From positions 62,001 to 126,000 of the forward strand of contig NZ_JAINDZ010000006.1 in the NCBI RefSeq assembly GCF_019802345.1: 64,000 nt of DNA, read 5' to 3'. Under the pieces are notes generated by a model that was not told the DNA's origin, did not search any database, and saw only the letters and a program-made list of their open reading frames with translations. Origin of the DNA: Methylosinus sp. Sm6. GTDB taxonomy: Bacteria > Pseudomonadota > Alphaproteobacteria > Rhizobiales > Beijerinckiaceae. A program made the position numbers and the translations under genes. This document shows, piece by piece, positions 1-9,589 of the stretch. How positions within the stretch are numbered: the first letter of the stretch is position 1; each line of letters begins with the position of its first letter.

Positions 1-2
1 CA

Positions 3-1553
3 ATGGGAGATCAAGCGGATCGGCGTCCCATGACCGCGCTGGAGAAGAGCGGCACGGTCGAGAGGAGCGGCTCGGCCGCTCCGGACCCGCTCGAGCGCGC
101 GCTCGGCAGCCCCTGGCTCGGCGCGGGGCTCGCGGTCGCGGCGATCGCCGCGCAGCTCGCCGGCCATATCGATTGCGACGTCTCCTGGTTCCTGACCTTC
201 GCGGAAAAAACCGTCGACGGCGCGACGCCTTACATCGATGTGACCGATCCCAATCCGCCGGCCTCGTTTCTGTCGCTCGTCCCCGCCGTGCTGCTCGCCC
301 GCGCGCTGCATGTCGCGCCGGAGGCGAGCGTCGCGGCGCTGGTCTTCGTCTTCGCCGCAGGGGTGATCGGCCTCGCCTTTCACCTGCTGCGGCTCGGCGC
401 CGTGCGCAGCCGACGCTCCTCGCTGCTGCTGCTCAACGTCATCGTGTTCCTGCTGTTGTTCGCGCCGGCGCTGGTGTTCGCGGAGCGCGAGCACATTGCC
501 CTGCTCGCGAGCCTGCCGCTGCTCGCCGCGCTCGCCATCGAGCAGCGGCGCCCGGCTCCATCCCGAGCGGCGCGCCTCGTCGCCGGCCTCGGCGGCGGCC
601 TCGCCATCGCCCTCAAGCCGCATTTCGCGCTCGCCATTGCGCTGCCGGCGCTGGCGAGCGCCTGGCGCGAGCGCCGCCTGCGCGCTCTGTGGCGGGAGGA
701 GCTCGTCGCGGCCGCTCTCGCCGCGGGCGCTTATGCGGTCGCAGTCGTCCTGCTGTTCCCGGCCTATGTCGAGCGAGCGCTGCCGCTGGCGCTCGAGGTC
801 TATGGGCCGGCGCGCGACGGTCTCGCGCATCTGATGATCTTCTCGCTCGCGCCCGCCTATCTGGCGCTGCTCGCCGGCCTCCTTTTCGCGTCGCGCGGCG
901 GGCTCGATCGCGCGACGCTGGTCTTTCTCTGCGCGTCGATCGGCTATTTCGTGGCCTTTCTGGTGCAGGGCAAGGGCTGGATCAATCACGCCTATCCCGC
1001 GCTCGCGCTGATCCTGGCCGCCTTTGCGCTGCTGGCGCTGCGCCGCCACGCGCCGGGCGCCGCGCCATCGACGCTCACCAAGTTTCTGTTCGTCCCCGCG
1101 CTCGTGGCCGCGCCGGCCTGCTTCGGCCTCGCCGAGCTCCTCGCCGACGCAGAGGAGCATCCGGGGCTCACCGAGGCAGTCGCCTCGGTCTCTCCGCCGC
1201 ATCCGCGCGTCGCGACGATCGCACGCCAGCTCGACTTCGGCCATCCGCTCGTGCGTCGGCTGGAGGGCCAATGGATCGGACGGCAGAACGCGCTCTGGGT
1301 GACGGCGCTCGTCGGCCGCCTGCTCCCTTCCGCCGACCCCGAGCGACAGGCGCGGCTCGAGTCCCGGCGCCGCACCGATCTTTCCGACTTCGCCGAGGAT
1401 TTGCGCAGGGGGCGGCCCGATATCGTCGTGGTCGAGGACGAGGCGACCCGCCGCTTCGCGCTGGCCCGCCCCGAGACCGCGGCGGCGCTCGACGGCTATC
1501 GCCTCGCCGCGCGCGCCGGAGAGATCGAAATCTGGCGGCGAGCGGCCGAGTGA
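3..1553 (+). CDS. Polytopic membrane protein, GT-C glycosyltransferase-like
   Basis: The predicted protein has about 516 residues. A hydrophilic N-terminus of about 35 residues is followed by roughly ten hydrophobic segments and a soluble C-terminal tail of about 140 residues. The first loop after the first membrane segment carries an acidic stretch (DCDVSW, then GATPYIDVTDPNPP). This resembles the catalytic loop of GT-C membrane glycosyltransferases, which use lipid-linked sugars on the outer face of the inner membrane. The family call rests on topology and this loop only; the substrate is unknown. The ATG lies two bases from the window edge, so the true start could be upstream, or at the in-frame ATG at 30. 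It precedes the toxin-antitoxin pair and has no obvious functional link to it. Confidence 0.6.
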   Translation: MGDQADRRPMTALEKSGTVERSGSAAPDPLERALGSPWLGAGLAVAAIAAQLAGHIDCDVSWFLTFAEKTVDGATPYIDVTDPNPPASFLSLVPAVLLARALHVAPEASVAALVFVFAAGVIGLAFHLLRLGAVRSRRSSLLLLNVIVFLLLFAPALVFAEREHIALLASLPLLAALAIEQRRPAPSRAARLVAGLGGGLAIALKPHFALAIALPALASAWRERRLRALWREELVAAALAAGAYAVAVVLLFPAYVERALPLALEVYGPARDGLAHLMIFSLAPAYLALLAGLLFASRGGLDRATLVFLCASIGYFVAFLVQGKGWINHAYPALALILAAFALLALRRHAPGAAPSTLTKFLFVPALVAAPACFGLAELLADAEEHPGLTEAVASVSPPHPRVATIARQLDFGHPLVRRLEGQWIGRQNALWVTALVGRLLPSADPERQARLESRRRTDLSDFAEDLRRGRPDIVVVEDEATRRFALARPETAAALDGYRLAARAGEIEIWRRAAE

Positions 1554-1584
1554 GGGGCGCAATTTCAGATCGCGAGAAATTGTG

Positions 1585-1606
1585 GTAAGACTGTAAGACG
1601 GTAAGA
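1585..1606 (+). promoter_or_regulatory. Three GTAAGA direct repeats before the antitoxin gene
   Basis: GTAAGA occurs at 1585, 1593 and 1601, a strict 8-base period, ending 15 bases before the antitoxin ATG and just before its GGAGG ribosome-binding site (1609-1616). Toxin-antitoxin operons are usually autorepressed by the antitoxin binding repeats over the promoter, so this is a candidate operator. The binding role is inferred. Confidence 0.45.
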
Positions 1607-1621
1607 TGAGGAGGTAGGGCC

Positions 1622-1858
1622 ATGACCTCGGCCCCGCGCAAAACGGTCTATTCTAAGGTTTCCGTCAAGAGCCAAACCGTGGTTCCGGCCGAGGTGCGCG
1701 AGCGCCTGCGCATCAAGCCGGGCGACCGGCTCCGATACATCATCGACGATACCGGAGTGCGGATCGAGCGAAGCGCTCCGGGACAGGAGGACGATCCGTT
1801 CGCGACCTTCTCCGAATGGGCGAGCGACGCCGACGACGAAGCCTATGCCGATCTCTGA
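1622..1858 (+). CDS. AbrB/MazE-family antitoxin
   Basis: The 78-residue protein has a SpoVT/AbrB swapped-hairpin DNA-binding fold. The motif KVSVKSQTVVPAEVRERLRIKPGD (split about residues 12-35) is the family hallmark. The acidic C-terminal tail (about residues 55-78) is the usual toxin-neutralising segment. A strong GAGGAGG ribosome-binding site lies just upstream. Its last 14 bases overlap the toxin gene, which fits translational coupling of a type II toxin-antitoxin pair. It probably represses its own operon through the upstream repeats (inference). Confidence 0.85.
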   Translation: MTSAPRKTVYSKVSVKSQTVVPAEVRERLRIKPGDRLRYIIDDTGVRIERSAPGQEDDPFATFSEWASDADDEAYADL

Positions 1859-2228
1859 GCCGCTCCGCTACCTTGCCGGGGATGTGGTCGTCGTGCCCTT
1901 CCCCTATGCGGACCGCTTCGCGGAAAAGCGGCGGCCGGCGCTCGTCGTCTCGAACGAAGAGCTCCAGGCCGCCGGCTTCATATGGGTGGTCATGATCACG
2001 ACCGCTCAGAACTCCGGGATGGCGCACGACATTGCGATCGACGACCTCGCCCGAGCCGGGCTCTCCAGGCCCTCGATCGTTCGGCCGATGAAAATCGCAA
2101 ATGTCGAGCCGTCTCGCATCCTCCGTCGCGCCGGGAGCCTGCGGCTGGAGCAGACCGAAGCCGTGTTCGATATCATTCGCACTTTCATCGGGCGCAGAGG
2201 CGCCACAACCGCGAAGGCCTCGTCATGA
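1845..2228 (+). CDS. PemK/MazF-family mRNA interferase toxin
   Basis: The 127-residue protein has the MazF/PemK fold. [12 protein letters not shown] near residue 12 and the [10 protein letters not shown] strand near residue 28 are the conserved N-terminal elements, and a SIVRPMKI strand lies near residue 76. Family members are sequence-specific endoribonucleases that cut mRNA and are held inactive by the AbrB-like antitoxin encoded just upstream. The stop codon overlaps the ddl start codon (ATGA, 2225-2228), so toxin translation runs directly into an essential cell-wall gene. This is an unusual place for a toxin. Confidence 0.85.
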   Translation: MPISEPLRYLAGDVVVVPFPYADRFAEKRRPALVVSNEELQAAGFIWVVMITTAQNSGMAHDIAIDDLARAGLSRPSIVRPMKIANVEPSRILRRAGSLRLEQTEAVFDIIRTFIGRRGATTAKASS

Positions 2229-3148
2229 CTGCTCACGTCGCCGTTCTCATGGGCGGGCTCTCGTCCGAGCGCCCGATCTCCCTGCGCTCGGGAGAGGCGA
2301 GCGCCAAAGCGCTCGAAGCCGAGGGTTACCGCGTCACGCGGGTCGATGTCGGCCGCGACGTGGCGCAGGTGCTCGAGGCCCTGAGGCCGGACGTCGCCTT
2401 CAACGCGCTGCACGGCCGTTTCGGCGAAGACGGCTGCATTCAGGGCGTTCTGGAGATTTTGCGCATTCCTTATACGCATTCCGGCCTGCTCGCGTCTGCG
2501 CTCGCCGGGAAGAAGGACATCGCCAAAGCCGTCATGGCGGCGGCCGGCGTGCCGGTCCCCGAGGGGTGTGTCGTGCATCGGCTGGAGGCGGCCAAGGAGC
2601 ATGTCCTAAAGCCGCCCTATGTGTTGAAGCCGGTGAGCGAAGGCTCTTCTTTCGGCGTCTTCATCGTCAAGGACGGACGCTCTCATCCGCCGCAAGAAAT
2701 GGCCGCGACCGATTGGGCGCATGGCGACATGATGCTCGCCGAGCAGTTCATCGACGGACGGGAACTGACCTGCGCCGTGATGGGCGAGCGCGCCCTCGAC
2801 GTCATCGAGATTCTGGTGCCCGACGGCGGCTGGTACGATTATCACGCCAAATACGCCAAAGGCGGCTCCAAACACGTGCTTCCTGCAAATCTTAAACAAA
2901 ATATTTACCAAGAGGTCCAACAGTTGGCGCTCGAGGCTCATCGGGCTCTCGGCTGTCGCGGCGTCAGCCGCGCGGACTTTCGCTACGACGATTCCCCCGG
3001 CGGCACGGGCGATCTCGTCGTTCTGGAGGTCAACACCCAGCCGGGAATGACCGAGACCTCACTCGTTCCGGAAATGGCCGCTCACGCGGGCTATTCGTTT
3101 GGCGGGCTTGTGAGATGGATGGTGGAAGACGCGTCCTGCGATCGCTGA
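2225..3148 (+). CDS. ddl: D-alanine--D-alanine ligase
   Basis: This ATP-grasp enzyme of 307 residues joins two D-alanines for the peptidoglycan stem peptide in the cytoplasm. Visible motifs are HGRFGEDG (63-70), [11 protein letters not shown] (135-145, the ATP-binding loop) and [15 protein letters not shown] (about 270-284, metal and substrate binding). The ATG at 2225 fits the family N-terminus and overlaps the toxin stop. A longer in-frame opening back to 1982 is only read-through of the toxin region. The 3' end overlaps ftsQ by 34 bases. In most relatives murB or murC would sit immediately upstream; neither is present here. Confidence 0.97.
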   Translation: MTAHVAVLMGGLSSERPISLRSGEASAKALEAEGYRVTRVDVGRDVAQVLEALRPDVAFNALHGRFGEDGCIQGVLEILRIPYTHSGLLASALAGKKDIAKAVMAAAGVPVPEGCVVHRLEAAKEHVLKPPYVLKPVSEGSSFGVFIVKDGRSHPPQEMAATDWAHGDMMLAEQFIDGRELTCAVMGERALDVIEILVPDGGWYDYHAKYAKGGSKHVLPANLKQNIYQEVQQLALEAHRALGCRGVSRADFRYDDSPGGTGDLVVLEVNTQPGMTETSLVPEMAAHAGYSFGGLVRWMVEDASCDR

Positions 3149-4122
3149 GGGAGCCGCTTTCGGCTCTCTTTCCGCTCGCGCCTGCCCAACCCGTCCAGAG
3201 CCCCGCTTTCGCCGCTCCCTTTCCGGCGCCGGCCGCCGCTCCTCGCCCGCGCCCTCCGGCCGCTCCGGCGGCCTCCCCGGCGGCGCGCGCGCCGTCCGGC
3301 CGCTGGTCGCGCCTCGCGGCCTTGCTGTCCCTTCCCGGCGTCGGGCCCGTCTCGGCCGCCGCTCTGTTCGGCGTCGTCGGCCTCACTGCGGCGACGCAGA
3401 ACGGCGATTACGACCGCTTCATCGCCGAGAACGGCGCGCTCCGGGACGTCGTCGCCCGCAATATCGGCTTCCCGATAGAGGTCGTCACCATCTCGGGCCT
3501 CGGCGAGATGACGGAAGGCGATGTGCTCGCCGCCTCCGGCGTGCAGCCGACCCAATCGCTGCTGTTCCTCAACGCCGAAGCCGTGCGCGGGCGCCTCGCC
3601 GAGCTGCCGCTGGTCGAGAGCGTGCGCGTGCTCAAGCTCTATCCGGATCGCTTGGTGATCGCGCTCGAGGGCCGCCGCCCTTTCGCGCTGTGGCAGCGCA
3701 ATGGCGCGCTCTCCGTGATCGCGGCCGACGGCATGGTCATCGACGAGGTCAGGGACGAGCGCTTCCTCGATCTGCCCTTCGTCGTCGGCGAGGGCGCCGA
3801 GAAGCGCGTCGGAGACTATGCGCGGCTGCTCGAGGCGGCCGGCGAATTGAAATCGCGCATTCGCGCCGGCGTGCTGGTCTCCGGCCGGCGCTGGACCTTG
3901 ACCATGACCAATGGCGTCGAGGTGAAGCTCCCCGAGAGCGAGCCCGAGACGGCGCTGACGCTGCTGCGCAAGCTGCAGCGCGAGGCGCGGATTCTCGACA
4001 AGGACATTCTTTCGGTCGATCTGCGCGCTCCCGGGCGCGTCGTGGCCCGCCTCTCCGAGGAGGGCGCGGCGGCGCGGGCGGCGGCGCAGGCGCGAAACGG
4101 ACGCAAGGGCCGCCAGACATGA
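3115..4122 (+). CDS. ftsQ: Cell division protein FtsQ
   Basis: FtsQ is a bitopic inner-membrane protein that links early and late divisome proteins through FtsB and FtsL. The 335-residue product has a long proline/alanine-rich cytoplasmic tail (about 1-62), one membrane segment (about 66-94), a POTRA domain (about 120-190, beginning [10 protein letters not shown]) and the FtsQ C-terminal domain with [15 protein letters not shown]. It overlaps the end of ddl and its stop overlaps the ftsA start (ATGA), so ddl-ftsQ-ftsA appear translationally coupled. The extended N-terminal tail is typical of alphaproteobacterial FtsQ. Confidence 0.95.
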   Translation: MDGGRRVLRSLREPLSALFPLAPAQPVQSPAFAAPFPAPAAAPRPRPPAAPAASPAARAPSGRWSRLAALLSLPGVGPVSAAALFGVVGLTAATQNGDYDRFIAENGALRDVVARNIGFPIEVVTISGLGEMTEGDVLAASGVQPTQSLLFLNAEAVRGRLAELPLVESVRVLKLYPDRLVIALEGRRPFALWQRNGALSVIAADGMVIDEVRDERFLDLPFVVGEGAEKRVGDYARLLEAAGELKSRIRAGVLVSGRRWTLTMTNGVEVKLPESEPETALTLLRKLQREARILDKDILSVDLRAPGRVVARLSEEGAAARAAAQARNGRKGRQT

Positions 4123-5438
4123 AAACGCGCTTGTTTCCGCCCCGCATGAAGCAGCTCCCGGCGCGCCGCAGCGCGACGATCGCCGCTCTCGACGTCGGCA
4201 CCTCGAAGATCGCCTGCCTCATCGCCCGGCTCTCGCCGGTCGGCGGCGACGGCCCGAGCGCGCGCGGCCGCACGCATCGCGCGCGCGTGCTCGGCATCGG
4301 CCATCAGCGCTCGCGCGGCGTGAAGGCCGGACAGATCGTCGACATGGAGGAGGTCGAAGCCGCCATCCGCCGCACGGTGGACGCCGCCGAGCGCATGGCG
4401 CGGACTCAGGTCGACAGCGTCATCGTCACCGCCTCCGGCGGCCGGCTGGCCTCGCAGCATTTCGCGGCCAAGACGCGCATCGACGGCGCCGCCGTCGCGG
4501 CGAGCGACGTGCATCGCGTGCTCGAGGCCTCCGCCACCCATGTGACGGAGCGCGGCCGCGTGGTCCTGCATTCGCTGCCGATCGGCTTCTCGCTCGACGG
4601 CGCCTGCGGCATTCGCGAGCCCGCGGGAATGGTCGGCGCCGAGCTCGGCGTCGATCTGCATGTGGCGAGCGTCGATCAGGCGGCGATGCGCAATCTGCTG
4701 GTCGCGATCGAGCGCGCACATCTTTCCATAGAGGCGGCGGCGGCCGCGCCTTATGTCGCCGGCCTCGCCGTGCTCGAGGCTGACGAGGCCGAGCTCGGCG
4801 CCATCGTCATCGACATGGGCGCCGGCGGCGCCTCCGTTGCGGTGTTCTCCGGCGGCGTGCTGGTCCACACCGATGCGGTCACGCTCGGCGGCAACCATGT
4901 CACCATGGACATCGCCCGCGGGCTCGACTGCCGGCTCGCCGACGCCGAGCGCTTGAAGACGCTCTATGGCGCCGCCATCGCCTCGCCCTCCGACGAGCGC
5001 GAGACGGTCGCTTTCGATCATGTGGGAGAGAGCGGCGAGCATTCGGCGCATGCGTCGAAGTCGCATCTCGTGCGCATCATCCTTCCGCGCGTCGAGGAGA
5101 CGCTCGAATTCCTGCGCGATCGGCTCGCCGCCGCCGGCTATCCGGCTCATGCGGGCCGCCGCATCGTGCTGACCGGCGGCGCCTGCTTGCTCACCGGGCT
5201 TCCGGAGGCGGCGCGGCGCATTCTCGGCGGCCAGGTGCGCGTCGGCCGTCCGGCGGGCATCGACGGTCTGCCGGAATCGGCCAGGAGCCCCGCCTTCGCC
5301 GCGGCTGTCGGCCTTATCGTCTATCCGCAATTCGCCGGCCGCGAATATTTCGAGCCGCGGCGCGAGCAGGAGGCGCGGGGGACGGGAACGGGCGGTTACA
5401 TGGCCCGCGTCGGTCAGTGGTTGAAAGAGAGTTTCTAG
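4119..5438 (+). CDS. ftsA: Cell division protein FtsA
   Basis: FtsA is an actin-like ATPase that tethers FtsZ to the membrane. The 439-residue product has the first phosphate motif ALDVGTSKI (about 23-31), the 1C domain in place of actin subdomain 1B, a second phosphate motif IVIDMGAGG, and an adenosine motif VLTGGACLLTG. It ends in an amphipathic helix, GYMARVGQWLKESF, which is the membrane-targeting sequence. The ATG at 4119 is coupled to the ftsQ stop. ftsZ follows after 93 bases. Confidence 0.96.
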   Translation: MKTRLFPPRMKQLPARRSATIAALDVGTSKIACLIARLSPVGGDGPSARGRTHRARVLGIGHQRSRGVKAGQIVDMEEVEAAIRRTVDAAERMARTQVDSVIVTASGGRLASQHFAAKTRIDGAAVAASDVHRVLEASATHVTERGRVVLHSLPIGFSLDGACGIREPAGMVGAELGVDLHVASVDQAAMRNLLVAIERAHLSIEAAAAAPYVAGLAVLEADEAELGAIVIDMGAGGASVAVFSGGVLVHTDAVTLGGNHVTMDIARGLDCRLADAERLKTLYGAAIASPSDERETVAFDHVGESGEHSAHASKSHLVRIILPRVEETLEFLRDRLAAAGYPAHAGRRIVLTGGACLLTGLPEAARRILGGQVRVGRPAGIDGLPESARSPAFAAAVGLIVYPQFAGREYFEPRREQEARGTGTGGYMARVGQWLKESF

Positions 5439-5531
5439 CGTTCGAACGAGAGAGCGACGCGCGCGTCGGCGAAGCGCTCCGGGGGAATCGAAGCCGACGC
5501 CGTGGTTGAATAAGTCGAGAGGCCTCACAAA

Positions 5532-7262
5532 ATGACGATCAATCTCAAAGCGCCCGAGCTCCGGGAATTGAAGCCCCGCATTCTGGTGTGCGGCGTCGGC
5601 GGCGGCGGGGGCAACGCCGTCAACAACATGATCATGTCGGGCCTCTCCGGGGTGGACTTTCTGATCGCCAACACCGACGCGCAGGCGCTCGCCTCCTCGC
5701 GCGCCGAGCGCATCATTCAGATGGGCCTGCAGGTGACCGAAGGCCTCGGCGCCGGCGCCCAGCCGGAAGTCGGCCGCGCCGCCGCGGAAGAAGCGCGCGA
5801 GGAAATCCGCGACCATCTCTCCGGCTCGCATATGGTGTTCGTCACCGCCGGCATGGGCGGCGGCACCGGCACGGGCGCCGCGCCGGTCATCGCCTCCATC
5901 GCGCGGGAGATGGGCATTCTCACCGTCGGCGTCGTCACCAAGCCCTTCCATTTCGAAGGCTCGCGCCGCCTGCGCATCGCCGAATCGGGCATCGCCGAGC
6001 TGCAGAAGTCGGTCGACACGCTGATCATCATTCCGAACCAGAATCTGTTCCGCATCGCCACAGAGAAGACCACCTTCGCCGACGCCTTCGCCATGGCCGA
6101 CCAGGTGCTCTATTCGGGCGTCGCCTCGGTCACCGACCTCATGGTGAAGGAAGGCCTCATCAATCTCGATTTTGCCGACGTGCGCTCGATCATGCGCGGC
6201 ATGGGCAAGGCGATGATGGGCACCGGCGAGGCGACCGGCGAGCGCCGCGCCAGCCTCGCGGCGGAGGCGGCGATCGCCAATCCGCTGCTCGACGAAGTGT
6301 CGATGAAGGGCGCGCGCGGCCTGCTGATCTCCATCACCGGCGGCAACGACCTGACGCTGTATGAAGTGGACGAGGCGGCGAGCCGCATCCGCCAGGAGGT
6401 GGATGAGGACGCCAACATCATCCTCGGCGCGACCTTCGACTCCTCGCTCGAGGGCGTCGTGCGCGTGTCGGTGGTGGCGACCGGCATCGATCTGCCGAGC
6501 GCCGCCATGGAGGACAGCGCGGCCGCCGAGGCGCGCCTCGCCGAAGCCGCCGAGCGCCTGCGCGCGCAGGCGGCGTCTCACCGGTCGCAGCCCGCGCCGA
6601 CCGCCCAGCCGATCGTCGTCGAGACCGCGCCGCAGCCGGCTCCGCACGCCTATGCCGAGCCGCGGCCGGCGCCGGCTCCGGAGCGGCCCGCTCCGTCCTA
6701 TTATGCGGAGCCCGCGCATGGGGCGCCGATGTCGTCGCATGGCGTCTATATCGAGCCGGTCCAGACTGTCCGGCCGACCTATGCGGCGCCCGAGCCGATG
6801 ATGGAGCCGGCGCGCGCCCCCGCGCCCGAGTCGGAGGGGCCCTATATTCCCCCGGCTCCCGAGCTGCCGCGCACGCGCCTGCCGCAGATCGAGGATTTTC
6901 CGCGGCCGATCCAGGAGCAATATCGCCAGGCGCGCGGCGAATATCTGCAGCCGCCCGCGGGCGCCGGGACCGCGCCTGAGGCGCGCCGGCGCACGCTGCT
7001 CGAGCGTCTCGCCTCCTTCGGCGCCAGCCGGCAGGAAGACGCGATGCCGACGGCGCCGTCCGCCGCGCCGCGCCCGCCGCAGCGGACCGCCGCGGCGCCC
7101 GCGCCGTCCCATGCGGATTACGCCAAGCGGCCGGCCGCTCCGGCTCCTGCGCCAACAGGCCACGCCGGTCTCGACCCGCACGGCCGCCGCGCGCCTGTCC
7201 GCTCGCTCGAGGAGGAGCAGCTCGAGATCCCGGCCTTCCTGCGCCGGCAGGTGAATTCCTGA
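5532..7262 (+). CDS. ftsZ: Cell division GTPase FtsZ
   Basis: FtsZ is the tubulin-like GTPase that forms the Z ring. The 576-residue product has [11 protein letters not shown] (21-31), the tubulin signature GGGTGTG (109-115) and the T7 loop NLDFADV that completes the GTPase site. The core ends near residue 325. A proline/alanine-rich linker of about 235 residues follows, then the conserved C-terminal peptide [10 protein letters not shown] that binds FtsA and other partners. The length is typical of alphaproteobacterial FtsZ and much longer than the 383 residues of E. coli. A good intrinsic terminator lies downstream, after a palindromic repeat. Confidence 0.98.
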   Translation: MTINLKAPELRELKPRILVCGVGGGGGNAVNNMIMSGLSGVDFLIANTDAQALASSRAERIIQMGLQVTEGLGAGAQPEVGRAAAEEAREEIRDHLSGSHMVFVTAGMGGGTGTGAAPVIASIAREMGILTVGVVTKPFHFEGSRRLRIAESGIAELQKSVDTLIIIPNQNLFRIATEKTTFADAFAMADQVLYSGVASVTDLMVKEGLINLDFADVRSIMRGMGKAMMGTGEATGERRASLAAEAAIANPLLDEVSMKGARGLLISITGGNDLTLYEVDEAASRIRQEVDEDANIILGATFDSSLEGVVRVSVVATGIDLPSAAMEDSAAAEARLAEAAERLRAQAASHRSQPAPTAQPIVVETAPQPAPHAYAEPRPAPAPERPAPSYYAEPAHGAPMSSHGVYIEPVQTVRPTYAAPEPMMEPARAPAPESEGPYIPPAPELPRTRLPQIEDFPRPIQEQYRQARGEYLQPPAGAGTAPEARRRTLLERLASFGASRQEDAMPTAPSAAPRPPQRTAAAPAPSHADYAKRPAAPAPAPTGHAGLDPHGRRAPVRSLEEEQLEIPAFLRRQVNS

Positions 7263-7284
7263 CCGCGCGCCGGCGTCGACGGCG

Positions 7285-7385
7285 CTAGAGCGTCATCCGA
7301 TCGGATCGGATGATGCTCTAGCCTTCTTTCTTTCGAGCGAATTCTGATCGATCGAACGGTTCCGTTCGATCGGAAAGCGCTCTAG
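7285..7385. repeat. Palindromic repeat family A, copy 1
   Basis: The element has two hairpins. The first (7285-7321) runs from CTAGAGC to GCTCTAG around a near-perfect ATCCGATC palindrome. The second (about 7336-7385) has the stem CGATCGAACG, loop GTTC, then CGTTCGATCG, framed by GAGCG and GCGCTCTAG. The second hairpin recurs at 12500 and, inverted, at 21435. Confidence 0.8.
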
Positions 7386-7411
7386 ACCCGCCACGGCGGG
7401 TCTATTTATTT
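7384..7411 (+). terminator. Intrinsic terminator after ftsZ
   Basis: A 9-base stem AGACCCGCC / GGCGGGTCT with an AC centre is followed by ATTTATTT. It directly abuts the repeat and would end the ddl-ftsZ transcript before lpxC. Confidence 0.75.
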
Positions 7412-7576
7412 GCCGCCGCGACGCTGCGGAGCCGGTAACAATCTGTAAGAAAGCGTGACTGGCGAAGCGCCGCGGCCGCGGCTATGGTGCGTCTTCAGAG
7501 GCGCGGGGCCTCGGGCGCTCGCGATCCGGCGCCCCGAATGACCAGTGGTGTTCCTTGCTCGGGTCGGCATGAGCTC

Positions 7577-8506
7577 ATGAGATCGCGCCCATCGACAAAT
7601 CTGCAGACGACGTTGGCGGCCGCCGTGACGCTCGAAGGCGTCGGCGCGCATAGCGGACGTCCCGCGCGGATCGTGCTGTCGCCCGGCGACGCCGGCTCCG
7701 GCGTCGTCTTCTCGCGCGGCGGCCGCGCTTCGGCGGTCGACGCGTCCATCGCCGCCCTTGCTCGCAACGTCTCCTCGACCGATCTCAGCGTGCGCATCGG
7801 CGCCGGCGAGGGAAGCGTCGCCACGATCGAGCATCTGATGGCGGCCTTGAACGGCCTCGGCGTCGACAATGCCGTCGTCGACATCGACGGGCCGGAAGTC
7901 CCCGCGATGGACGGCTCGGCGGCGGCCTTCGTCGCCGCGATCGACGAGGCCGGCGTCGTTCCGCTGCCGGCGCCGCGGCGGGCGATTCTCCTGCGCGCGC
8001 CGGTGCGCGTCTGCGACGGCGCCGCCTGGGCGGAGCTCGCGCCCGCGCCCGCCGGCGGCTTCCACATGGATGTGGAAATCTCATTTCCCGGCGCGCCGAT
8101 CGGCCGCATGCGCCGCCGGCTCTCCCTCACGCCGGCGCGGTTCCGCGCCGAGCTCGCCCGCGCCCGCACCTTCGGCTTCCTCGGCGACGCCGAGCGGCTT
8201 TGGCGCTCCGGCCTCGCGCTCGGCGCCTCTCTCGACAACACGGTGGTCATCGCCGAGGAGCGCATTCTCAATCCCGAGGGATTGCGCTTCGCCGACGAAT
8301 TCGTGCGCCACAAGATGCTGGACGTCCTCGGCGACCTCGCCCTCGCCGGCGCGCCGATCATCGGCGCCTTCCGCTCCTATCGCGGCGGCCACCGCCTCAA
8401 TCTCGCGCTTCTGGAGACGCTGCTGGCGACGCCCGGCGCCTATGAGATTGTCGGCGCTGCCGAGCAGAGCGCCCGACCGACAGCGCGCGTCGGCGCCGGA
8501 CGCTGA
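7577..8506 (+). CDS. lpxC: UDP-3-O-acyl-N-acetylglucosamine deacetylase
   Basis: LpxC is the zinc deacetylase that performs the committed step of lipid A synthesis. The 310-residue form starting MRSRPSTNLQ aligns with the family N-terminus. GVGAHSGRP lies at 21-29. Zinc and catalytic residues are in TIEHLMAA (H86), RHKMLDVLGDL and GGHRLN. In-frame ATGs at 7484 and 7538 exist, but the extra residues have no family counterpart. The position after ftsZ matches many proteobacteria. It has its own upstream region after the ftsZ terminator, so it is probably transcribed separately. Confidence 0.93.
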   Translation: MRSRPSTNLQTTLAAAVTLEGVGAHSGRPARIVLSPGDAGSGVVFSRGGRASAVDASIAALARNVSSTDLSVRIGAGEGSVATIEHLMAALNGLGVDNAVVDIDGPEVPAMDGSAAAFVAAIDEAGVVPLPAPRRAILLRAPVRVCDGAAWAELAPAPAGGFHMDVEISFPGAPIGRMRRRLSLTPARFRAELARARTFGFLGDAERLWRSGLALGASLDNTVVIAEERILNPEGLRFADEFVRHKMLDVLGDLALAGAPIIGAFRSYRGGHRLNLALLETLLATPGAYEIVGAAEQSARPTARVGAGR

Positions 8507-8539
8507 AGCGGCGAAGGGAGAGCATCTCCCGCCGCTTTG

Positions 8540-8559
8540 AGCGAGCCTTCAGGCTCGCT
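8540..8559. repeat. Palindromic repeat family C, single hairpin
   Basis: The perfect palindrome AGCGAGCCTTCAGGCTCGCT lies 33 bases after lpxC. The same hairpin occurs at 10797 and 61650, and a degenerate copy at 52638. It could act as a terminator-like or mRNA-end structure, but there is no U-tract. Confidence 0.7.
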
Positions 8560-8659
8560 GTCGTGCGGCTTCAAAACCGTCGACGCAGATCATTTCGTTT
8601 TTCACTCAGTTCAATTTCAGGGCCGTCCTGCCGACGACCCGAAAAGCAGGAGAAAAGCA

Positions 8660-9433
8660 ATGAGTTTTATCCTTAGATTTCGCTCTTCTCTCGATGCGCC
8701 GGCGCTCACGCCCAAAATCGCGCCGAAGCTCTCTTTGGCCATAGCCGTCCTTCCGTCTCTGGCCGCCGCGCAGGAAGCCCTGCCCGAAAAGCGAGCGATC
8801 AGCCAGTTCCTGGCTCCGACATGCGCCGAGATCGCCTCCCATGCGGATGAGTTTCCCAAATATGGCGTTCAGCGTGCGACACAATACTTTACGCCGCTGT
8901 TTGCCCCTGGTCCCGATGGCAGGCTGAAGCCGGAAGATCGCCGCGCTTGTCTCAACATAGAAGGGTCATGCCTGGTCGGAAATTACTTGTACAATTATCC
9001 GAGCACGAGCGGCGTTCGGCGCGATGCGATCACCTACAAATTCGGCAAAGGAAGCGGCAGAGGTCCGCATAATATGACGAATGCGTTGGATCCCTGTCGC
9101 ACGCTCGCCGCTGATCCGAGGCATTATCCGAGCGGCACGGTGATCTTCATTCCAGATATGCGAGACAAGGTTTGCCCACAGTCGGCAAAGACCGTCGATG
9201 GCTGCTTCGTCGTCGGCGACGTCGGCTCGGCGATAAAGGGCAAGCAGCGTTTCGATATCTTCACTGGCGAGTGCTCGCGCTACAGCAAGAGGACGAACAC
9301 GTGCAATGATCCGGCGAATGCGAGCTTCGTCGCGCCGGCCGGCGCGGCGTTTCACGTGATCGAGCCCGACCATCCTCTGGCGATGAAATTGCGGAGCGAA
9401 GCAGACGAGTTCATCAATCGAAATTGGCAGTGA
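8660..9433 (+). CDS. Exported 3D-domain (double-psi beta-barrel) protein
   Basis: The protein has 257 residues. The N-terminal hydrophobic segment (about 15-38, ending AAAQE) looks like a signal peptide or anchor. The C-terminal half contains FVVGDVGSAIKGKQRFDIFTG, which matches the 3D domain named for conserved aspartates. That domain occurs in lytic transglycosylase-like and cell-wall-associated proteins, so a peptidoglycan-related role outside the cytoplasm is likely but unproven. Six or more cysteines suggest disulfides. The start at 8660 is chosen for its AGGAGA ribosome-binding site (8649-8654); the frame opens earlier only through the upstream repeat. Confidence 0.7.
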   Translation: MSFILRFRSSLDAPALTPKIAPKLSLAIAVLPSLAAAQEALPEKRAISQFLAPTCAEIASHADEFPKYGVQRATQYFTPLFAPGPDGRLKPEDRRACLNIEGSCLVGNYLYNYPSTSGVRRDAITYKFGKGSGRGPHNMTNALDPCRTLAADPRHYPSGTVIFIPDMRDKVCPQSAKTVDGCFVVGDVGSAIKGKQRFDIFTGECSRYSKRTNTCNDPANASFVAPAGAAFHVIEPDHPLAMKLRSEADEFINRNWQ

Positions 9434-9589
9434 GCCGGTCGAAGCCCGACCAATGTCGGCCGCGCCGAAAGGGGCCGCGGAGCGGGCGAGGGCGCCGCTC
9501 CGCGCAGGCTCGAAAATTGCGAGAAACCCGGTATAATCGCGCGCCGACGCATCGACATTTTTCGACGCGCATTTCGATGGGAGCAAGGA

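Larger units (their letters stand above)
7263..7576. other. Intergenic region ftsZ-lpxC: repeat, terminator, lpxC leader
   Basis: This 314-base stretch has no gene I can support. It holds a two-part palindromic repeat (7285-7385), the ftsZ terminator (7384-7411) and about 165 bases of lpxC upstream sequence. An open frame continues from 7484 into lpxC, but its first 31 codons do not look like LpxC. Confidence 0.7.

Noticed and set aside
5439..5531. CtrA site before ftsZ
   Set aside because: No TTAA-N7-TTAA or close variant occurs in the 93-base gap.
3816..7181. 1121-codon open frame on the minus strand opposite ftsA-ftsZ
   Set aside because: The product is Arg/Gly/His-rich low-complexity sequence, the usual antisense shadow of GC-rich coding DNA with few stop codons. 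The plus-strand genes are certain.
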